The position numbers and the translations under genes were made by a program. A model generated the notes under the pieces. It was not told where the DNA came from, did not search any database, and saw nothing but the letters and a program-made list of their open reading frames with translations. Shown piece by piece: positions 25,957 to 34,909 of a stretch of 64,000 nt of DNA (position 1 is the stretch's first letter; each line of letters opens with the position of its first letter). Origin of the DNA: Streptomyces pilosus (lineage in GTDB: Bacteria > Actinomycetota > Actinomycetes > Streptomycetales > Streptomycetaceae); the NCBI RefSeq assembly GCF_014649835.1, contig NZ_BMTU01000010.1, positions 204,459 through 268,458 on the forward strand. The letters are read 5' to 3'.

Positions 25957-27204
25957 CTAACCGGCCGCCGGCCGTACTCCCGCAAGGAGAACACCGCTGT
26001 GCGGGCGGGTCGGTACGCGGTTCAGCGGGATGGACAGATTCTGCTCCGGCACCGTGTACTCCATTCGGGCGAGCCGCCCCGCGAGCGCCTCCAGCACGCC
26101 CAGGGTCATCCCCTCGCCCGGACAGCGGTGGTTCGCGGCCGGGTCGCCGCCCCCCTGCGGTATCAGCTCGTCGCGCCCCACGGGCCGCTCCAGGAAGCGC
26201 TGCGGGCGGAACGCGTACGGATCGCCCCACAGCGACTCGTCATGGTTCTGCCCGTACACGTCGAGCACCACCAGTCCCCCGGCCGGGATCCACTGCCCCC
26301 GCCAGAACAGGTCGCGAGCGGCCAGCCCCGCGAGGAACGGAACGAACGGGTAGAAGCGGCGCACCTCGTGCGTGAACGCCGCGGTGAACGCGGGGTCCCC
26401 GTCCGCCAGACGGGTCCTCAGTTCGGGCCGCCGGTGCAGGGCGTGTGCCGCGAAGGCGACGAACCAGGCGACCGCGGTCGTGGGGCGCACGACGTTGAGC
26501 AGTTCCACCGCGGCCGTCTTCTCGTCGAGCGGCTCGCCGTCGGCGTCACGGTGCCGGCACACCAGGCCGAGCACCGAGTCCGGCTCCGCGGGGACCTCGC
26601 CGGAGCGCACGCCGCGCACCAGCCGGCCCAGCCGCTCCTCCTGGCGGGCACGGGCGCGCCGGGCACGCAGATGGCGCGGCCCCGCGGTCGCGAAGCCGTC
26701 GACCATCGCGATCATGTCCCGGGCCGTCGCCTCGGCCCCGGCGTCCCCCACCGGCAGGCCGGCCCACTGGTGCACCCCGGTGGTGAGGACCGTGCTCGCC
26801 TCGTCGAACAGCACCACGGAGCCGCGCCGGGCCCAGCCCGGTACGGCGTCGTCCCAGGCCGCGCCGACGTGTTCGGCGAGGCCGGTGATCCGGCCGGGTT
26901 CCAGCAGGGGCAGGAACAGTGACTTGCGGACACGGTGGGCGGGACCGTCGAGGGTGTGCACCGCCCCGTGGCCGAACAGGGTGGCGAGCACCGGTTCGGG
27001 GATGGCGCGGTGCCGGTGCACGTTCTGCTCGTCGTAAAAGAACCGGACCGCCTCCGGCCCGCGCAGGGCGAGGGCGGGGCGGCCCATGATCCGGGTGCGG
27101 ACCACCGGGCCGGGGGCGTCGCGCATCCGGTTGGGCAGCCAGGCGTAACCCTCGGCCAGCAGGGGGAGGGTGCGGTCGATCAGGGGGCGGCTGAGTACGT
27201 CCAT
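25957..27204 (-). CDS. CYP152-type cytochrome P450 (fatty acid peroxygenase/decarboxylase)
   Basis: 415-aa P450. The heme-thiolate loop is PQGGGDPAANHRCPGEGMT with Cys361. The I helix has Arg240-Pro241 (NVVRPTTAVAWFVAFAAHAL) instead of the acid-alcohol pair; this Arg-Pro and the length are hallmarks of CYP152 (BSbeta, SPalpha, OleT). These use hydrogen peroxide directly, with the fatty acid carboxylate bound by the arginine, giving alpha/beta-hydroxylation or terminal-alkene decarboxylation. ATG at 27204 follows family length; the N-terminal extension in the open frame is shadow. It lies 141 nt upstream of the 61-aa gene in the same direction, so it may or may not share its promoter. Confidence 0.92.
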   Translation of the reverse strand: MDVLSRPLIDRTLPLLAEGYAWLPNRMRDAPGPVVRTRIMGRPALALRGPEAVRFFYDEQNVHRHRAIPEPVLATLFGHGAVHTLDGPAHRVRKSLFLPLLEPGRITGLAEHVGAAWDDAVPGWARRGSVVLFDEASTVLTTGVHQWAGLPVGDAGAEATARDMIAMVDGFATAGPRHLRARRARARQEERLGRLVRGVRSGEVPAEPDSVLGLVCRHRDADGEPLDEKTAAVELLNVVRPTTAVAWFVAFAAHALHRRPELRTRLADGDPAFTAAFTHEVRRFYPFVPFLAGLAARDLFWRGQWIPAGGLVVLDVYGQNHDESLWGDPYAFRPQRFLERPVGRDELIPQGGGDPAANHRCPGEGMTLGVLEALAGRLARMEYTVPEQNLSIPLNRVPTRPHSGVLLAGVRPAAG

Positions 27205-27376
27205 GGCCGTCGGGTGCCCGCCGGGCCCGCTCGGACACGCCGGGCGGCGGCACCGCGCCCGGGCGGTGTGGCCGAGACCACGCGGTGAAGGAGGCACGGG
27301 TCACGCCGCGGCGGACCGTCCGGCGGCTAGCGTTCGCCGCGGTCCCCTCGCTCCCGACGGTTCGGACGGCCCGGCA

Positions 27377-27868
27377 GTGCATGCAGATCTCACCCCGGTC
27401 ATCGCGGCCACCGCTCAGTGGCTGACCCGCGCCTTCCCCCCGTCCGGCGGGGCGCTGGCCGCGGCGCTGTGCGAGGCGCAGGCGCGGCAGGCGGTGACGG
27501 TCGCGGCCAGGCTCCGGTACCCCTCGGCGATGGACGCGGCCCTGCTGTCCCTCGCGGGCCCGGGGGGTTCGGCGCGGCTCGACCAGGTCACCGGCGGGGG
27601 CGACGAGGACGCCTGGCGCACCTGGGTCGACGAGGTGGTGGCCAGCTGGGCGGCCTGTCTGCTCGCCGACCCCCACCTGGCCCGTCTCGCCGTCGGCTCC
27701 CTCGACGCGGACACGCCTGCCGAGTTCCGCCGGCTGCTCGCCCCCGACGCGACCGACCGCCGCTCCGCGGTCCTGCTGCGCCACCCCGACCTGCTGTTCC
27801 CCGTCGCGACCCTCCACCACGCCGCCCTCCTCGCCCGCCTCGGGCCGGACCCCGCGCTCGTCGCCTGA
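27377..27868 (+). CDS. Hypothetical protein (163 aa)
   Basis: 163-aa mostly helical alanine/leucine-rich protein starting at GTG 27377 (VHADLTPVIAATAQWLTRAF). Codon positions and low arginine content look coding, whereas the open frame upstream of 27377 does not. It has no signal, membrane helix or known motif, although LHHAALLARLG at the end is amphipathic. No clear ribosome site. It diverges from the P450. I cannot name a family. Confidence 0.55.
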   Translation: MHADLTPVIAATAQWLTRAFPPSGGALAAALCEAQARQAVTVAARLRYPSAMDAALLSLAGPGGSARLDQVTGGGDEDAWRTWVDEVVASWAACLLADPHLARLAVGSLDADTPAEFRRLLAPDATDRRSAVLLRHPDLLFPVATLHHAALLARLGPDPALVA

Positions 27869-28147
27869 CCCGCGCGGGGACCCCCGCCCGGCCGCGCCGC
27901 CACGGTCCGGGTCCGGCCGCGTCGCCGACCGTCGTACCCGCCCCGACCGTCCGGCACCGCTGTGACCTGCGCAGACGGTCCGCACCACCCCGCGCTCACG
28001 CTCCGTGATTCACCGGTTTGCAGTAGGCGACCGTGCCGTGGCGAGGGTGACGGCTCAGGCTGATCGAGGGCTCGACGGCCACGATCCAGGTGCCGGACGC
28101 ACCGTGTCGGCCCGGACACCGACACCTCCGACGGAGGGCTGAGCGAC

Positions 28148-29110
28148 ATGACCACCGCCATATCCCGGAACTGGGAGCACGTCGTCGTCACCGGCGGCGC
28201 GGGCTTCGTCGGCTCCCACCTGTGCACCGCCCTGCTCGACGCGGGAGCCGCCGTCACCTGCGTGGACGACTTCAGCACCGGGCGGCCGGAGAACGTCACC
28301 GAGCTGCTCGAACGGCCCGGATTCACCCTCGTACGCGCCAACGTGGCCGAGGAACTGCCGGTGGACCGGCGGCCCGACCTCGTGCTGCACTTCGCCTCGC
28401 CCGCCTCCCCGGCGGACTACCTGCGGCTGCCGCTGCACACCATGGAGGCCGGCAGCCTCGGCACCCGCAACGCGCTGCGGCTCGCCCAGCGCTCCGAAGC
28501 CCGCCTGGTCCTCGCCTCCACCTCGGAGGTGTACGGAGACCCGCTGCAGAACCCCCAGGACGAGCGCTACTGGGGCAACGTCAACCCCGTCGGCCCGCGC
28601 AGCGTCTACGACGAGGCCAAGCGCTTCGGCGAGGCGCTCACCACCGCCCACGCCGACACCCACGGCACCGACACGTGCATCGTGCGGCTGTTCAACACCT
28701 ACGGCCCGCGGATGCGCGGCCACGACGGGCGCGCCGTGCCGACCTTCGTCCGGCAGGCCCTGGCGGGTGAGCCGCTCACCGTGACCGGTGACGGCCGTCA
28801 GACCCGTTCGCTGTGCTACGTCGACGACACGGTGGCCGGGATCCTCGCGGCGGCCGCCCACGGCATGCGCGGCCCGGTCAACATCGGCAACCCGGGCGAA
28901 ATCACCATGCTGGACCTGGCCCGGACGGTCGTCCGGCTGACCGGGTCGGCGTCCGAGATCCGCTACATCGAACGACCGGTGGACGACCCGGCCGTGCGCT
29001 GCCCCGACATCACGCTGGCCCGCGACAAGCTCGGCTGGGAGCCCCGCGTGGACGCCGAGGAGGGGCTGCGGCGCACGATCGCCTGGTTCCGCTCGGAGGC
29101 CGGTGGCTGA
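28148..29110 (+). CDS. UDP-glucuronate decarboxylase-like NAD-dependent epimerase/dehydratase
   Basis: 320-aa extended short-chain dehydrogenase. The NAD-binding loop is VTGGAGFVGSHL (~14-25), the catalytic pair Tyr154-x-x-x-Lys158 (SVYDEAKRFGEAL). FASPASPADYLRLPLHTMEAGSLGTRN is the block characteristic of UDP-xylose synthases (UXS), which convert UDP-glucuronate to UDP-xylose. R(L/I)FNTYGPRM and SLCYVDDTVAGIL are family motifs. A GGAGGG ribosome site precedes the ATG. It is the first gene of a seven-gene sugar operon to 36330, so it likely supplies an activated sugar for the glycosyltransferases. An alternative is NDP-sugar epimerase or heptose epimerase activity. Confidence 0.9.
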   Translation: MTTAISRNWEHVVVTGGAGFVGSHLCTALLDAGAAVTCVDDFSTGRPENVTELLERPGFTLVRANVAEELPVDRRPDLVLHFASPASPADYLRLPLHTMEAGSLGTRNALRLAQRSEARLVLASTSEVYGDPLQNPQDERYWGNVNPVGPRSVYDEAKRFGEALTTAHADTHGTDTCIVRLFNTYGPRMRGHDGRAVPTFVRQALAGEPLTVTGDGRQTRSLCYVDDTVAGILAAAAHGMRGPVNIGNPGEITMLDLARTVVRLTGSASEIRYIERPVDDPAVRCPDITLARDKLGWEPRVDAEEGLRRTIAWFRSEAGG

Positions 29111-29174
29111 GCGCGGCCGTTACCGCCCGCGACACGCGGCCCCGGGCCGCCCCGATCCGCGAAAGGCGTCCGCC

Positions 29175-30839
29175 ATGCGCATCCTCGGAATCAACGCCCT
29201 CTTCCACGACCCCGCCGCCGCCCTGGTGATCGACGGACGTACCGTCGCCGCCGCGGAGGAGGAGAGGTTCTCCCGGCGCAAGCACGGCAAGCGGCCCGTG
29301 CCGTTCTCCGCGTGGGAGCTGCCCGAGCAGGCCGCCGCCTGGTGCCTGAAGCGCGCCGGGCTGCGCCCCCAGGACCTCGACGCGGTCGCGTATTCCTTCG
29401 ACCCGGCGCTCGCCCGCCCCGCCGACGCGATGGGCCTGGACGACCCGTGGGACCACCTGCGGCTCACCTACGCGCGGGAGGCCCCCGGGTTCCTCGGGAC
29501 CGTGCTGCCGGGCCTGGACCCCGAGGCCGTCCGCTTCGTCCCGCACCACCTGGCGCACGCCGCCTCGGGCGCCTTCGCCGCACCCGGCGGCGGGGACTGC
29601 TCGGTGCTGGTGCTGGACGGGCGCGGGGAACGCGCCTCCCACCTCGCCGCCCGCCGGGTGGGCGACCGGCTGGAGTCGCTGCGCGCGCAGGACCTCCCGC
29701 ACTCCCTCGGCCTCGTCTACGAGGAACTCACCGGGCACCTCGGCTTCCTGCGCTCCTCGGACGAGTTCAAGGTGATGGCCCTCGCCTCCCACGGCACCCC
29801 CCGCATGCTGGCGGAACTGCGCCGGTACGTGTATCCGACCGGCGACGGCGGTTTCCACGCCGCGGGCGTGCCCTGGCACGAGTTCTGCGCGCCGCGCGGG
29901 CCCGACGAACCCTGGACCCGGGACCACGCCGACGTCGCCGCCAGTGCGCAGGCCGTGCTGGAGGAGACCCTGCTGGACCTGGTGCGCTGGCTGCACGGCC
30001 GCACCCACGACCGCGTGCTCACCCTCGCCGGGGGCGTCGCCCTGAACTGCGTCGCCAACTCCCGCATCGCCCGGGAGGGCCCCTTCTCCCGGGTGTGGGT
30101 GCAGCCGGCGGCCGGGGACGCGGGCACCGCGCTGGGCGGCGCCCTGCTGCTGTCCGCCGGGGCCGGTGACGGACCGGAACCCATGCCCGGCGCCGACCTC
30201 GGCCGGGACTGGTCGGACGCGGAGCTGGGAGCGTGGCTGAAGACGGCGGCCGTGCCCTTCGAACGGCCCGCCGACATCGCCGCGACCGTGGCCGGGACGC
30301 TGGCCGACAACGGCATCGTCGCCTGGTTCCAGGGACGCAGCGAGTACGGCCCCCGGGCACTCGGCCACCGCTCGCTGCTGGCCCACCCGGGGCACGCGGG
30401 CAACCTGGAGCGGCTCAACGACGTCAAGGGCCGCGAGCAGTTCCGTCCGGTGGCGCCCATGGTCCTCGCCGACCGGGCCGCGGAGATCTTCGAAGGACCG
30501 CTGCCCAGCCCGTACATGCTGTTCGTGCACGACGTGGCCCCCGCCTGGCGGGAACGCATCCCCGCCGTGGTGCACGTCGACGGCACCGCCCGCATCCAGA
30601 CCGTCGATCCGGCGCGCGAGCCCCTGGTGGCGGCCGTCCTGACCGGGTTCGAACGGCTGACCGGGCTGCCCGTGGTCGTCAACACCAGCCTCAACACCGC
30701 CGGCCGGCCCATGGTGGACGACCCGCGCGACGCCCTGGAGTGCTTCGGCTCCTCCCCCGTCGACCTGCTGGCCATCGGCCCGTACGCCATCCGGCGCGCG
30801 GACCTGTTCCGCACCGGCGAGGGCGGGGTGCCGCGATGA
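29175..30839 (+). CDS. NodU/CmcH-type O-carbamoyltransferase
   Basis: 554-aa carbamoyltransferase. The N-terminal HSP70/actin-like ATPase part begins ILGINALFHDPAAAL and includes the HHLAHAASGAF motif (metal/carbamoyl-phosphate site), FKVMALASHG, AGGVALNC and SEYGPRALGHRSLL. The C-terminal carbamoyltransferase domain has PVVVNTSLNTAGRPMVDDP. It makes carbamoyl-adenylate from carbamoyl phosphate and transfers it to a hydroxyl, for example on a sugar. Within this operon the acceptor is probably a glycan or glycoside hydroxyl (inference). ATG at 29175 follows a GGCGTCCGCC leader, and the last codons overlap the next start (ATGA). Confidence 0.94.
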   Translation: MRILGINALFHDPAAALVIDGRTVAAAEEERFSRRKHGKRPVPFSAWELPEQAAAWCLKRAGLRPQDLDAVAYSFDPALARPADAMGLDDPWDHLRLTYAREAPGFLGTVLPGLDPEAVRFVPHHLAHAASGAFAAPGGGDCSVLVLDGRGERASHLAARRVGDRLESLRAQDLPHSLGLVYEELTGHLGFLRSSDEFKVMALASHGTPRMLAELRRYVYPTGDGGFHAAGVPWHEFCAPRGPDEPWTRDHADVAASAQAVLEETLLDLVRWLHGRTHDRVLTLAGGVALNCVANSRIAREGPFSRVWVQPAAGDAGTALGGALLLSAGAGDGPEPMPGADLGRDWSDAELGAWLKTAAVPFERPADIAATVAGTLADNGIVAWFQGRSEYGPRALGHRSLLAHPGHAGNLERLNDVKGREQFRPVAPMVLADRAAEIFEGPLPSPYMLFVHDVAPAWRERIPAVVHVDGTARIQTVDPAREPLVAAVLTGFERLTGLPVVVNTSLNTAGRPMVDDPRDALECFGSSPVDLLAIGPYAIRRADLFRTGEGGVPR

Positions 30840-31900
30840 CCGGGTCCCCCGCGCCGAGCGGCGAGTACGCCGTGGTGGTGCCGACGCTCGGCCGGCCCTG
30901 CCTGGCCCGGTGCCTCCGGGCGCTGGCGGAGGCGGACGGGCCGGGACCGGCCCGGGTCGTGGTGGTCGACGACCGCCCGGACCCCGCCGGTGCGCCGCTG
31001 ACCGCCGCCGTTCCGCCGGCGCTGCGCTCGCGCACCGTCGTCGTGCCCGGCGGGGCACGGGGGCCGGCCGCCGCCCGCAACACGGGCTGGCGGGCCGCCG
31101 GGGACGTGCCGTGGATCGTCTTCCTCGACGACGACGTGGTCCCGGGTAGCGGCTGGGCCGACGATCTGGCCCTCGACCTCGCCGGGGCGAGCGTCGCCAC
31201 CGCCGGGATCACCGCCCGGATCGAGGTGCCGCTGCCGGCGGACCGCCGGCCCACCGACTGGGAGCGCAACACCGCCGGTCTCGCCACCGCCCGCTGGATC
31301 ACCGCCGACATGGTGTACCGCCGCCGGGCGCTGGAGAGCACCGGCGGCTTCGACGAACGGTTCCGCCGGGCCTTCCGCGAGGACGCGGACCTGGCGCTGC
31401 GGGTGCTCGACGCCGGCTGGACGCTGGCGGAGGGCCGGCGCCTGACCAGCCACCCGGTGCGGGAGGCCGGGCGCTGGATCTCCGTACGGGCTCAGGCGGG
31501 CAACGCCGACGACGTGCTGATGTCCCGGCTGCACGGCCGCGACTGGCGGCAGCGGGCGGACGCGCCACGGGGGCGCCTGCCCGGTCACCTCGCGGTGACC
31601 GCCGCGGGTCTGGCGGCCGTGGCCTGCGCGCTGGCCGGCCGGCCGCGGGCCTCGGCGGTCTGTCTCGGCGGCTGGCTGGCCGGAACCGCCGAATTCGCCC
31701 TGGCCCGGATCCTCCCGGGCCCGCGCACCCGGCAGGAGATCGTCACCATGGTCCTCACCAGCACGGTCATCCCCCCGGTGGCGGTCTTCCACCGGCTGCG
31801 GGGTCATCTCCGCCACCGGGTGGCGCCGCCCCGCCCCGGACGGGCCGGGGCACCCGCGTCCGTCCGCCCGCCGTCGGCCGGCGAACGGCAGCCGTCATGA
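30836..31900 (+). CDS. Family 2 (GT-A fold) glycosyltransferase with C-terminal membrane helices
   Basis: 354-aa transferase. The GT2 core has VVVPTLGRPCL, VVVVDDRPD and the metal-binding FLDDDVVPGS (~94-103), with a REDADLALRV motif late in the core. After the catalytic domain come two or three membrane helices (AVTAAGLAAVACALAG, VCLGGWLAGTAEFAL, VLTSTVIPPVAVF), so the enzyme is anchored at the membrane with the catalytic side in the cytoplasm, as in lipid-linked glycan synthesis. ATG overlaps the carbamoyltransferase stop. Confidence 0.9.
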   Translation: MTGSPAPSGEYAVVVPTLGRPCLARCLRALAEADGPGPARVVVVDDRPDPAGAPLTAAVPPALRSRTVVVPGGARGPAAARNTGWRAAGDVPWIVFLDDDVVPGSGWADDLALDLAGASVATAGITARIEVPLPADRRPTDWERNTAGLATARWITADMVYRRRALESTGGFDERFRRAFREDADLALRVLDAGWTLAEGRRLTSHPVREAGRWISVRAQAGNADDVLMSRLHGRDWRQRADAPRGRLPGHLAVTAAGLAAVACALAGRPRASAVCLGGWLAGTAEFALARILPGPRTRQEIVTMVLTSTVIPPVAVFHRLRGHLRHRVAPPRPGRAGAPASVRPPSAGERQPS

Positions 31901-31949
31901 CCCGCCCGCCGCCGGAGCGAAGGCGGCGCACGGACGAAGGAGCCGGCGT

Positions 31950-32915
31950 ATGAACATCCTGCTGTGGCACGTCCACGGTTCCTGGACGACGGCGTTCGTC
32001 CAGGGCCCGCACACCTACGTCGTCCCCGTCACCGAGGACCGCGGTCCCGACGGACTGGGCCGTGCCCGGACCTTCGCCTGGCCCGCGTCGGTGCGCGAGG
32101 CCGCACCGGAGGAGCTGCGCGAGACCCCGTTCGACCTGGTCGTCCTGCAACGGCCGCACGAGATCGAGCTGGCCCGGCAGTGGCTCGGTGGCCGCCGCCC
32201 TGGACGGGACGTGCCGGCCGTGTACCTGGAGCACAACGCCCCGGACGGCGCCGTCCCCGACACCCGCCACCCCTTCGCGGACCGCGCCGATCTGACGGTC
32301 GTGCACGTCACGCACTTCAACCGCCTGTTCTGGGACTGCGGCAGCACCCGCACCGAGGTGATCGAGCACGGCGTCGTCGACCCGGGCCACCGTTACACGG
32401 GCCTGCTGGAGCGCGCCGCGGTCGTCGTCAACGAGCCGGTACGGCGCGGCCGGTACACCGGTACGGACCTGCTGCCCGAGCTGTCCCGGGCGGTGCCGCT
32501 GGACGTGTTCGGCATGCGCACCGACGGGCTCGCCGGGCACCTGGGCCTGCCGCCCGAGCGGTGCCGGACCGCCGACCTGCCGCAGCGCGATCTGCACGCG
32601 GCCATGGCCGAGCGCCGGATGTACCTGCACCCGGTGCGCTGGACCTCCCTCGGTCTCTCCCTGCTCGAGGCGATGCACCTCGGCATGCCCGTCCTGGCGC
32701 TGGCCACCACCGAGGTGACCGAGGCCGTTCCGGGCGGTGCGGGCACCGTGTCCAACCGGCCCGACGTCCTCGCCCGGGCGGCCCGCCGCTACCTCGCGGA
32801 CCCGGCGGCGGCCGCCGCGGACGGCGCGCGGGCCCGGCAGGCCGCGCTCGAACGGTACGGGCTCAAGCGGTTCCTGGACGACTGGGAGCGCCTGATCACG
32901 GAGGTGTGCTCATGA
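31950..32915 (+). CDS. GT-B fold glycosyltransferase (group 1/4-like)
   Basis: 321-aa transferase, short for GT-B. It starts MNILLWHVHGSWTTAFVQG (first Rossmann strand) and has HFNRLFWDCGSTRTEVIEHGVVDPG, equivalent to the hinge motif of GT4 enzymes. The nucleotide-sugar block is LHPVRWTSLGLSLLEAMHLGMPVLA (E-x7-E region). There is no membrane helix. A GAAGGAG ribosome site sits ahead of the ATG. The stop overlaps the next ATG (ATGA), indicating translational coupling. Donor and acceptor unknown. Confidence 0.88.
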   Translation: MNILLWHVHGSWTTAFVQGPHTYVVPVTEDRGPDGLGRARTFAWPASVREAAPEELRETPFDLVVLQRPHEIELARQWLGGRRPGRDVPAVYLEHNAPDGAVPDTRHPFADRADLTVVHVTHFNRLFWDCGSTRTEVIEHGVVDPGHRYTGLLERAAVVVNEPVRRGRYTGTDLLPELSRAVPLDVFGMRTDGLAGHLGLPPERCRTADLPQRDLHAAMAERRMYLHPVRWTSLGLSLLEAMHLGMPVLALATTEVTEAVPGGAGTVSNRPDVLARAARRYLADPAAAAADGARARQAALERYGLKRFLDDWERLITEVCS

Positions 32916-34189
32916 CCCCGCCCCTCGGTTCCGTCCCCGCCGGCCCCTCCCCCGACGAGGACCTCGCGCCCGGTGTGCTCTCCATCGCGCTGGTCTCGGA
33001 GCACGCCAGTCCCCTCGCCACGCTCGGCGGGGTGGACGCCGGCGGGCAGAACGTCCACGTCGCCGCCCTGGCCGGGGCGCTCGCCGACCGGGGCCACCGC
33101 GTCACGGTGCACACCCGCCGCGACGACCCCGCCCTGCCCGACCGGGTGCCGCTGCGCGACGGCGTCGAGGTGCACCACGTGCCCGCGGGCCCCGCGCGGC
33201 CGGTGCCCAAGGACCGGCTGCTGCCCTGCATGGAGGAGTTCGGGCAGCACCTGGCCCGGGCGTGGCGTGCCCGCACCCCGGACGTGGTGCACTCGCACTA
33301 CTGGATGTCGGGGCTGGCCTCGCTGCGGGTGGCCCGGGAGCTGGGGCTGCCGCTGCTGCACACGTTCCACGCGCTGGGCACGGTGAAGCGGCGGCACCAG
33401 GGGCGGGCCGACACCAGCCCGCCGGAACGGATCGGCTGCGAGACCGAGGTGGGGCTGGGCTGCGACCGTGTCGTCGCCACCTGCCGGGACGAGGTGGCCG
33501 AGCTGCTGCGGATGGGGGTGCCGGCGGACCGGATCGGCGTCGTGCCGTGCGGGGTGGACACCGACCAATTCACCCCGGTGGGACCGGCCGCGCCGCGCGG
33601 GCCGTTCAGGTACCGGCTGCTCCAGCTGGGCCGGCTGGTGCCCCGCAAGGGCGCCGCGGTGTCGGTGGCGGCGCTGGCCAGGCTGCCGGACACCGAGCTC
33701 GTCGTGGTCGGCGGCCCGCCGCCGGGCGGTCTGGACGACGACCCGGAGGTGCGCCGGCTGCGCGGGCTCGCCCGGGACGCCGGGGTGGCCGGCCGGGTCC
33801 GCTTCACCGGCGGGGTGAACGCCGCCCGGGTGCCGGCGCTGCTGCGTTCCGCCGACGTGGTGCTGTGCCCCGCCGACTACGAGCCGTTCGGGATCGTCCC
33901 GCTGGAGGCCATGGCATGCGGGCGTCCGGTGGTGGCCAGCGCGGTCGGCGGTCAGCTCGACACGATCGCGGATCCGGGCACCGGGCGGCTGGTGCCGGCC
34001 GGTGACCCCGAGGCGCTGGCCCGGGCGGTCGCCGCGCTGCTCGCCGACCCGGCGGCCCGCGCCGCCTGCGGTGCGGCCGGCCGCCGCCGGGTGCTCAGCC
34101 GGTACGGCTGGCCGCGGATCGCCGCCGCCACCGAGGCGGCCTACTGCGAGGTCCTCGACGCGGAACCCGCCGCGACCCGGGCCGGCTGA
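32912..34189 (+). CDS. Family 4 glycosyltransferase
   Basis: 425-aa GT-B retaining glycosyltransferase. N-domain: IALVSEHASPLATLGGVDAGGQNVHVAALAGAL, the GGQ-loop also found in MshA and sucrose synthases. Acceptor side: VVHSHYWMSG; hinge: VVPCGVDTDQFTPV. C-domain: LLQLGRLVPRKGAAV and the donor motif ADYEPFGIVPLEAMACGRPVVAS (E-x7-E). Could transfer a hexose or heptose from a nucleotide donor. It follows the previous gene with a 4-nt overlap. Confidence 0.93.
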   Translation: MTPPLGSVPAGPSPDEDLAPGVLSIALVSEHASPLATLGGVDAGGQNVHVAALAGALADRGHRVTVHTRRDDPALPDRVPLRDGVEVHHVPAGPARPVPKDRLLPCMEEFGQHLARAWRARTPDVVHSHYWMSGLASLRVARELGLPLLHTFHALGTVKRRHQGRADTSPPERIGCETEVGLGCDRVVATCRDEVAELLRMGVPADRIGVVPCGVDTDQFTPVGPAAPRGPFRYRLLQLGRLVPRKGAAVSVAALARLPDTELVVVGGPPPGGLDDDPEVRRLRGLARDAGVAGRVRFTGGVNAARVPALLRSADVVLCPADYEPFGIVPLEAMACGRPVVASAVGGQLDTIADPGTGRLVPAGDPEALARAVAALLADPAARAACGAAGRRRVLSRYGWPRIAAATEAAYCEVLDAEPAATRAG

Positions 34190-34282
34190 CCGGCCGGCCC
34201 CGGCGACCGCTCACGAACGGAACCCTGGAAGGAGGTGCGGGTCCCACCGCCGTCCCCACCGAGGTGGTGCGCCCGGAACAGG

Positions 34283-34909
34283 ATGACCGAACACTCCGCG
34301 CTCGACGCCGCGCATCTGCACTGCCGGTCGCTCCAGGAGGCCCTCGACGGCCTCCGGGCGAACGGCCTGCCCCGGATCGCCGACTGGGGCGGCCGGCTCG
34401 CCGCCGTCCTCACCGAGGGGGGACGGCTGCTGGCGGCCGGCAACGGCGGCAGCGCCGCCCAGGCCCAGCACCTGACCGCCGAACTGGTCGGACGGTACCG
34501 CAGGGAGCGGCGCGCCTTCTCCGCGCTCGCCCTGCACGCGGAGACCTCCAGCGTCACCGCGATCGGCAACGACTACGGGTTCGACCACGTGTACGCCCGC
34601 CAGGTCGTCGCCCACGGGCGTCCCGGCGACGTGCTGATGCTGCTGTCCACCTCGGGGCGCAGCGCCAACCTGATCGCGGCGGCCGTGGCGGGCCGGCGGG
34701 CCGGACTGCGGGTCTGGGCGCTCACCGGACCCGGACCCAATCCGCTGGCGGAGGCCGCCCACGAGGCACTGTGCGTGGAGGCGGGCAGCACCGCGACGGT
34801 CCAGGAGACGCACCTCGTCGCCGTGCACCTGCTCTGCGAGTCGTTCGACACCGTCGTGTCCACGCCCCTCGCGCGGCGGGCGGCGGCCGTTCCCGGGAGG
34901 ACGTCATGA
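34283..34909 (+). CDS. gmhA: GmhA-like sedoheptulose-7-phosphate isomerase (SIS domain)
   Basis: 208-aa SIS protein. AAGNGGSAAQAQHLTAELVGRY near 55-76, TAIGNDYGFDHVYARQV and STSGRSANLIAA correspond to the phosphate and sugar sites of GmhA, which converts sedoheptulose 7-phosphate to D-glycero-D-manno-heptose 7-phosphate. The zinc-binding His/Glu positions (QETHLVAVHLLCE) are kept. It overlaps the bifunctional hldE by 4 nt, and these consecutive steps of ADP-heptose synthesis support the assignment. DiaA-type SIS proteins are the main alternative. Confidence 0.88.
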   Translation: MTEHSALDAAHLHCRSLQEALDGLRANGLPRIADWGGRLAAVLTEGGRLLAAGNGGSAAQAQHLTAELVGRYRRERRAFSALALHAETSSVTAIGNDYGFDHVYARQVVAHGRPGDVLMLLSTSGRSANLIAAAVAGRRAGLRVWALTGPGPNPLAEAAHEALCVEAGSTATVQETHLVAVHLLCESFDTVVSTPLARRAAAVPGRTS

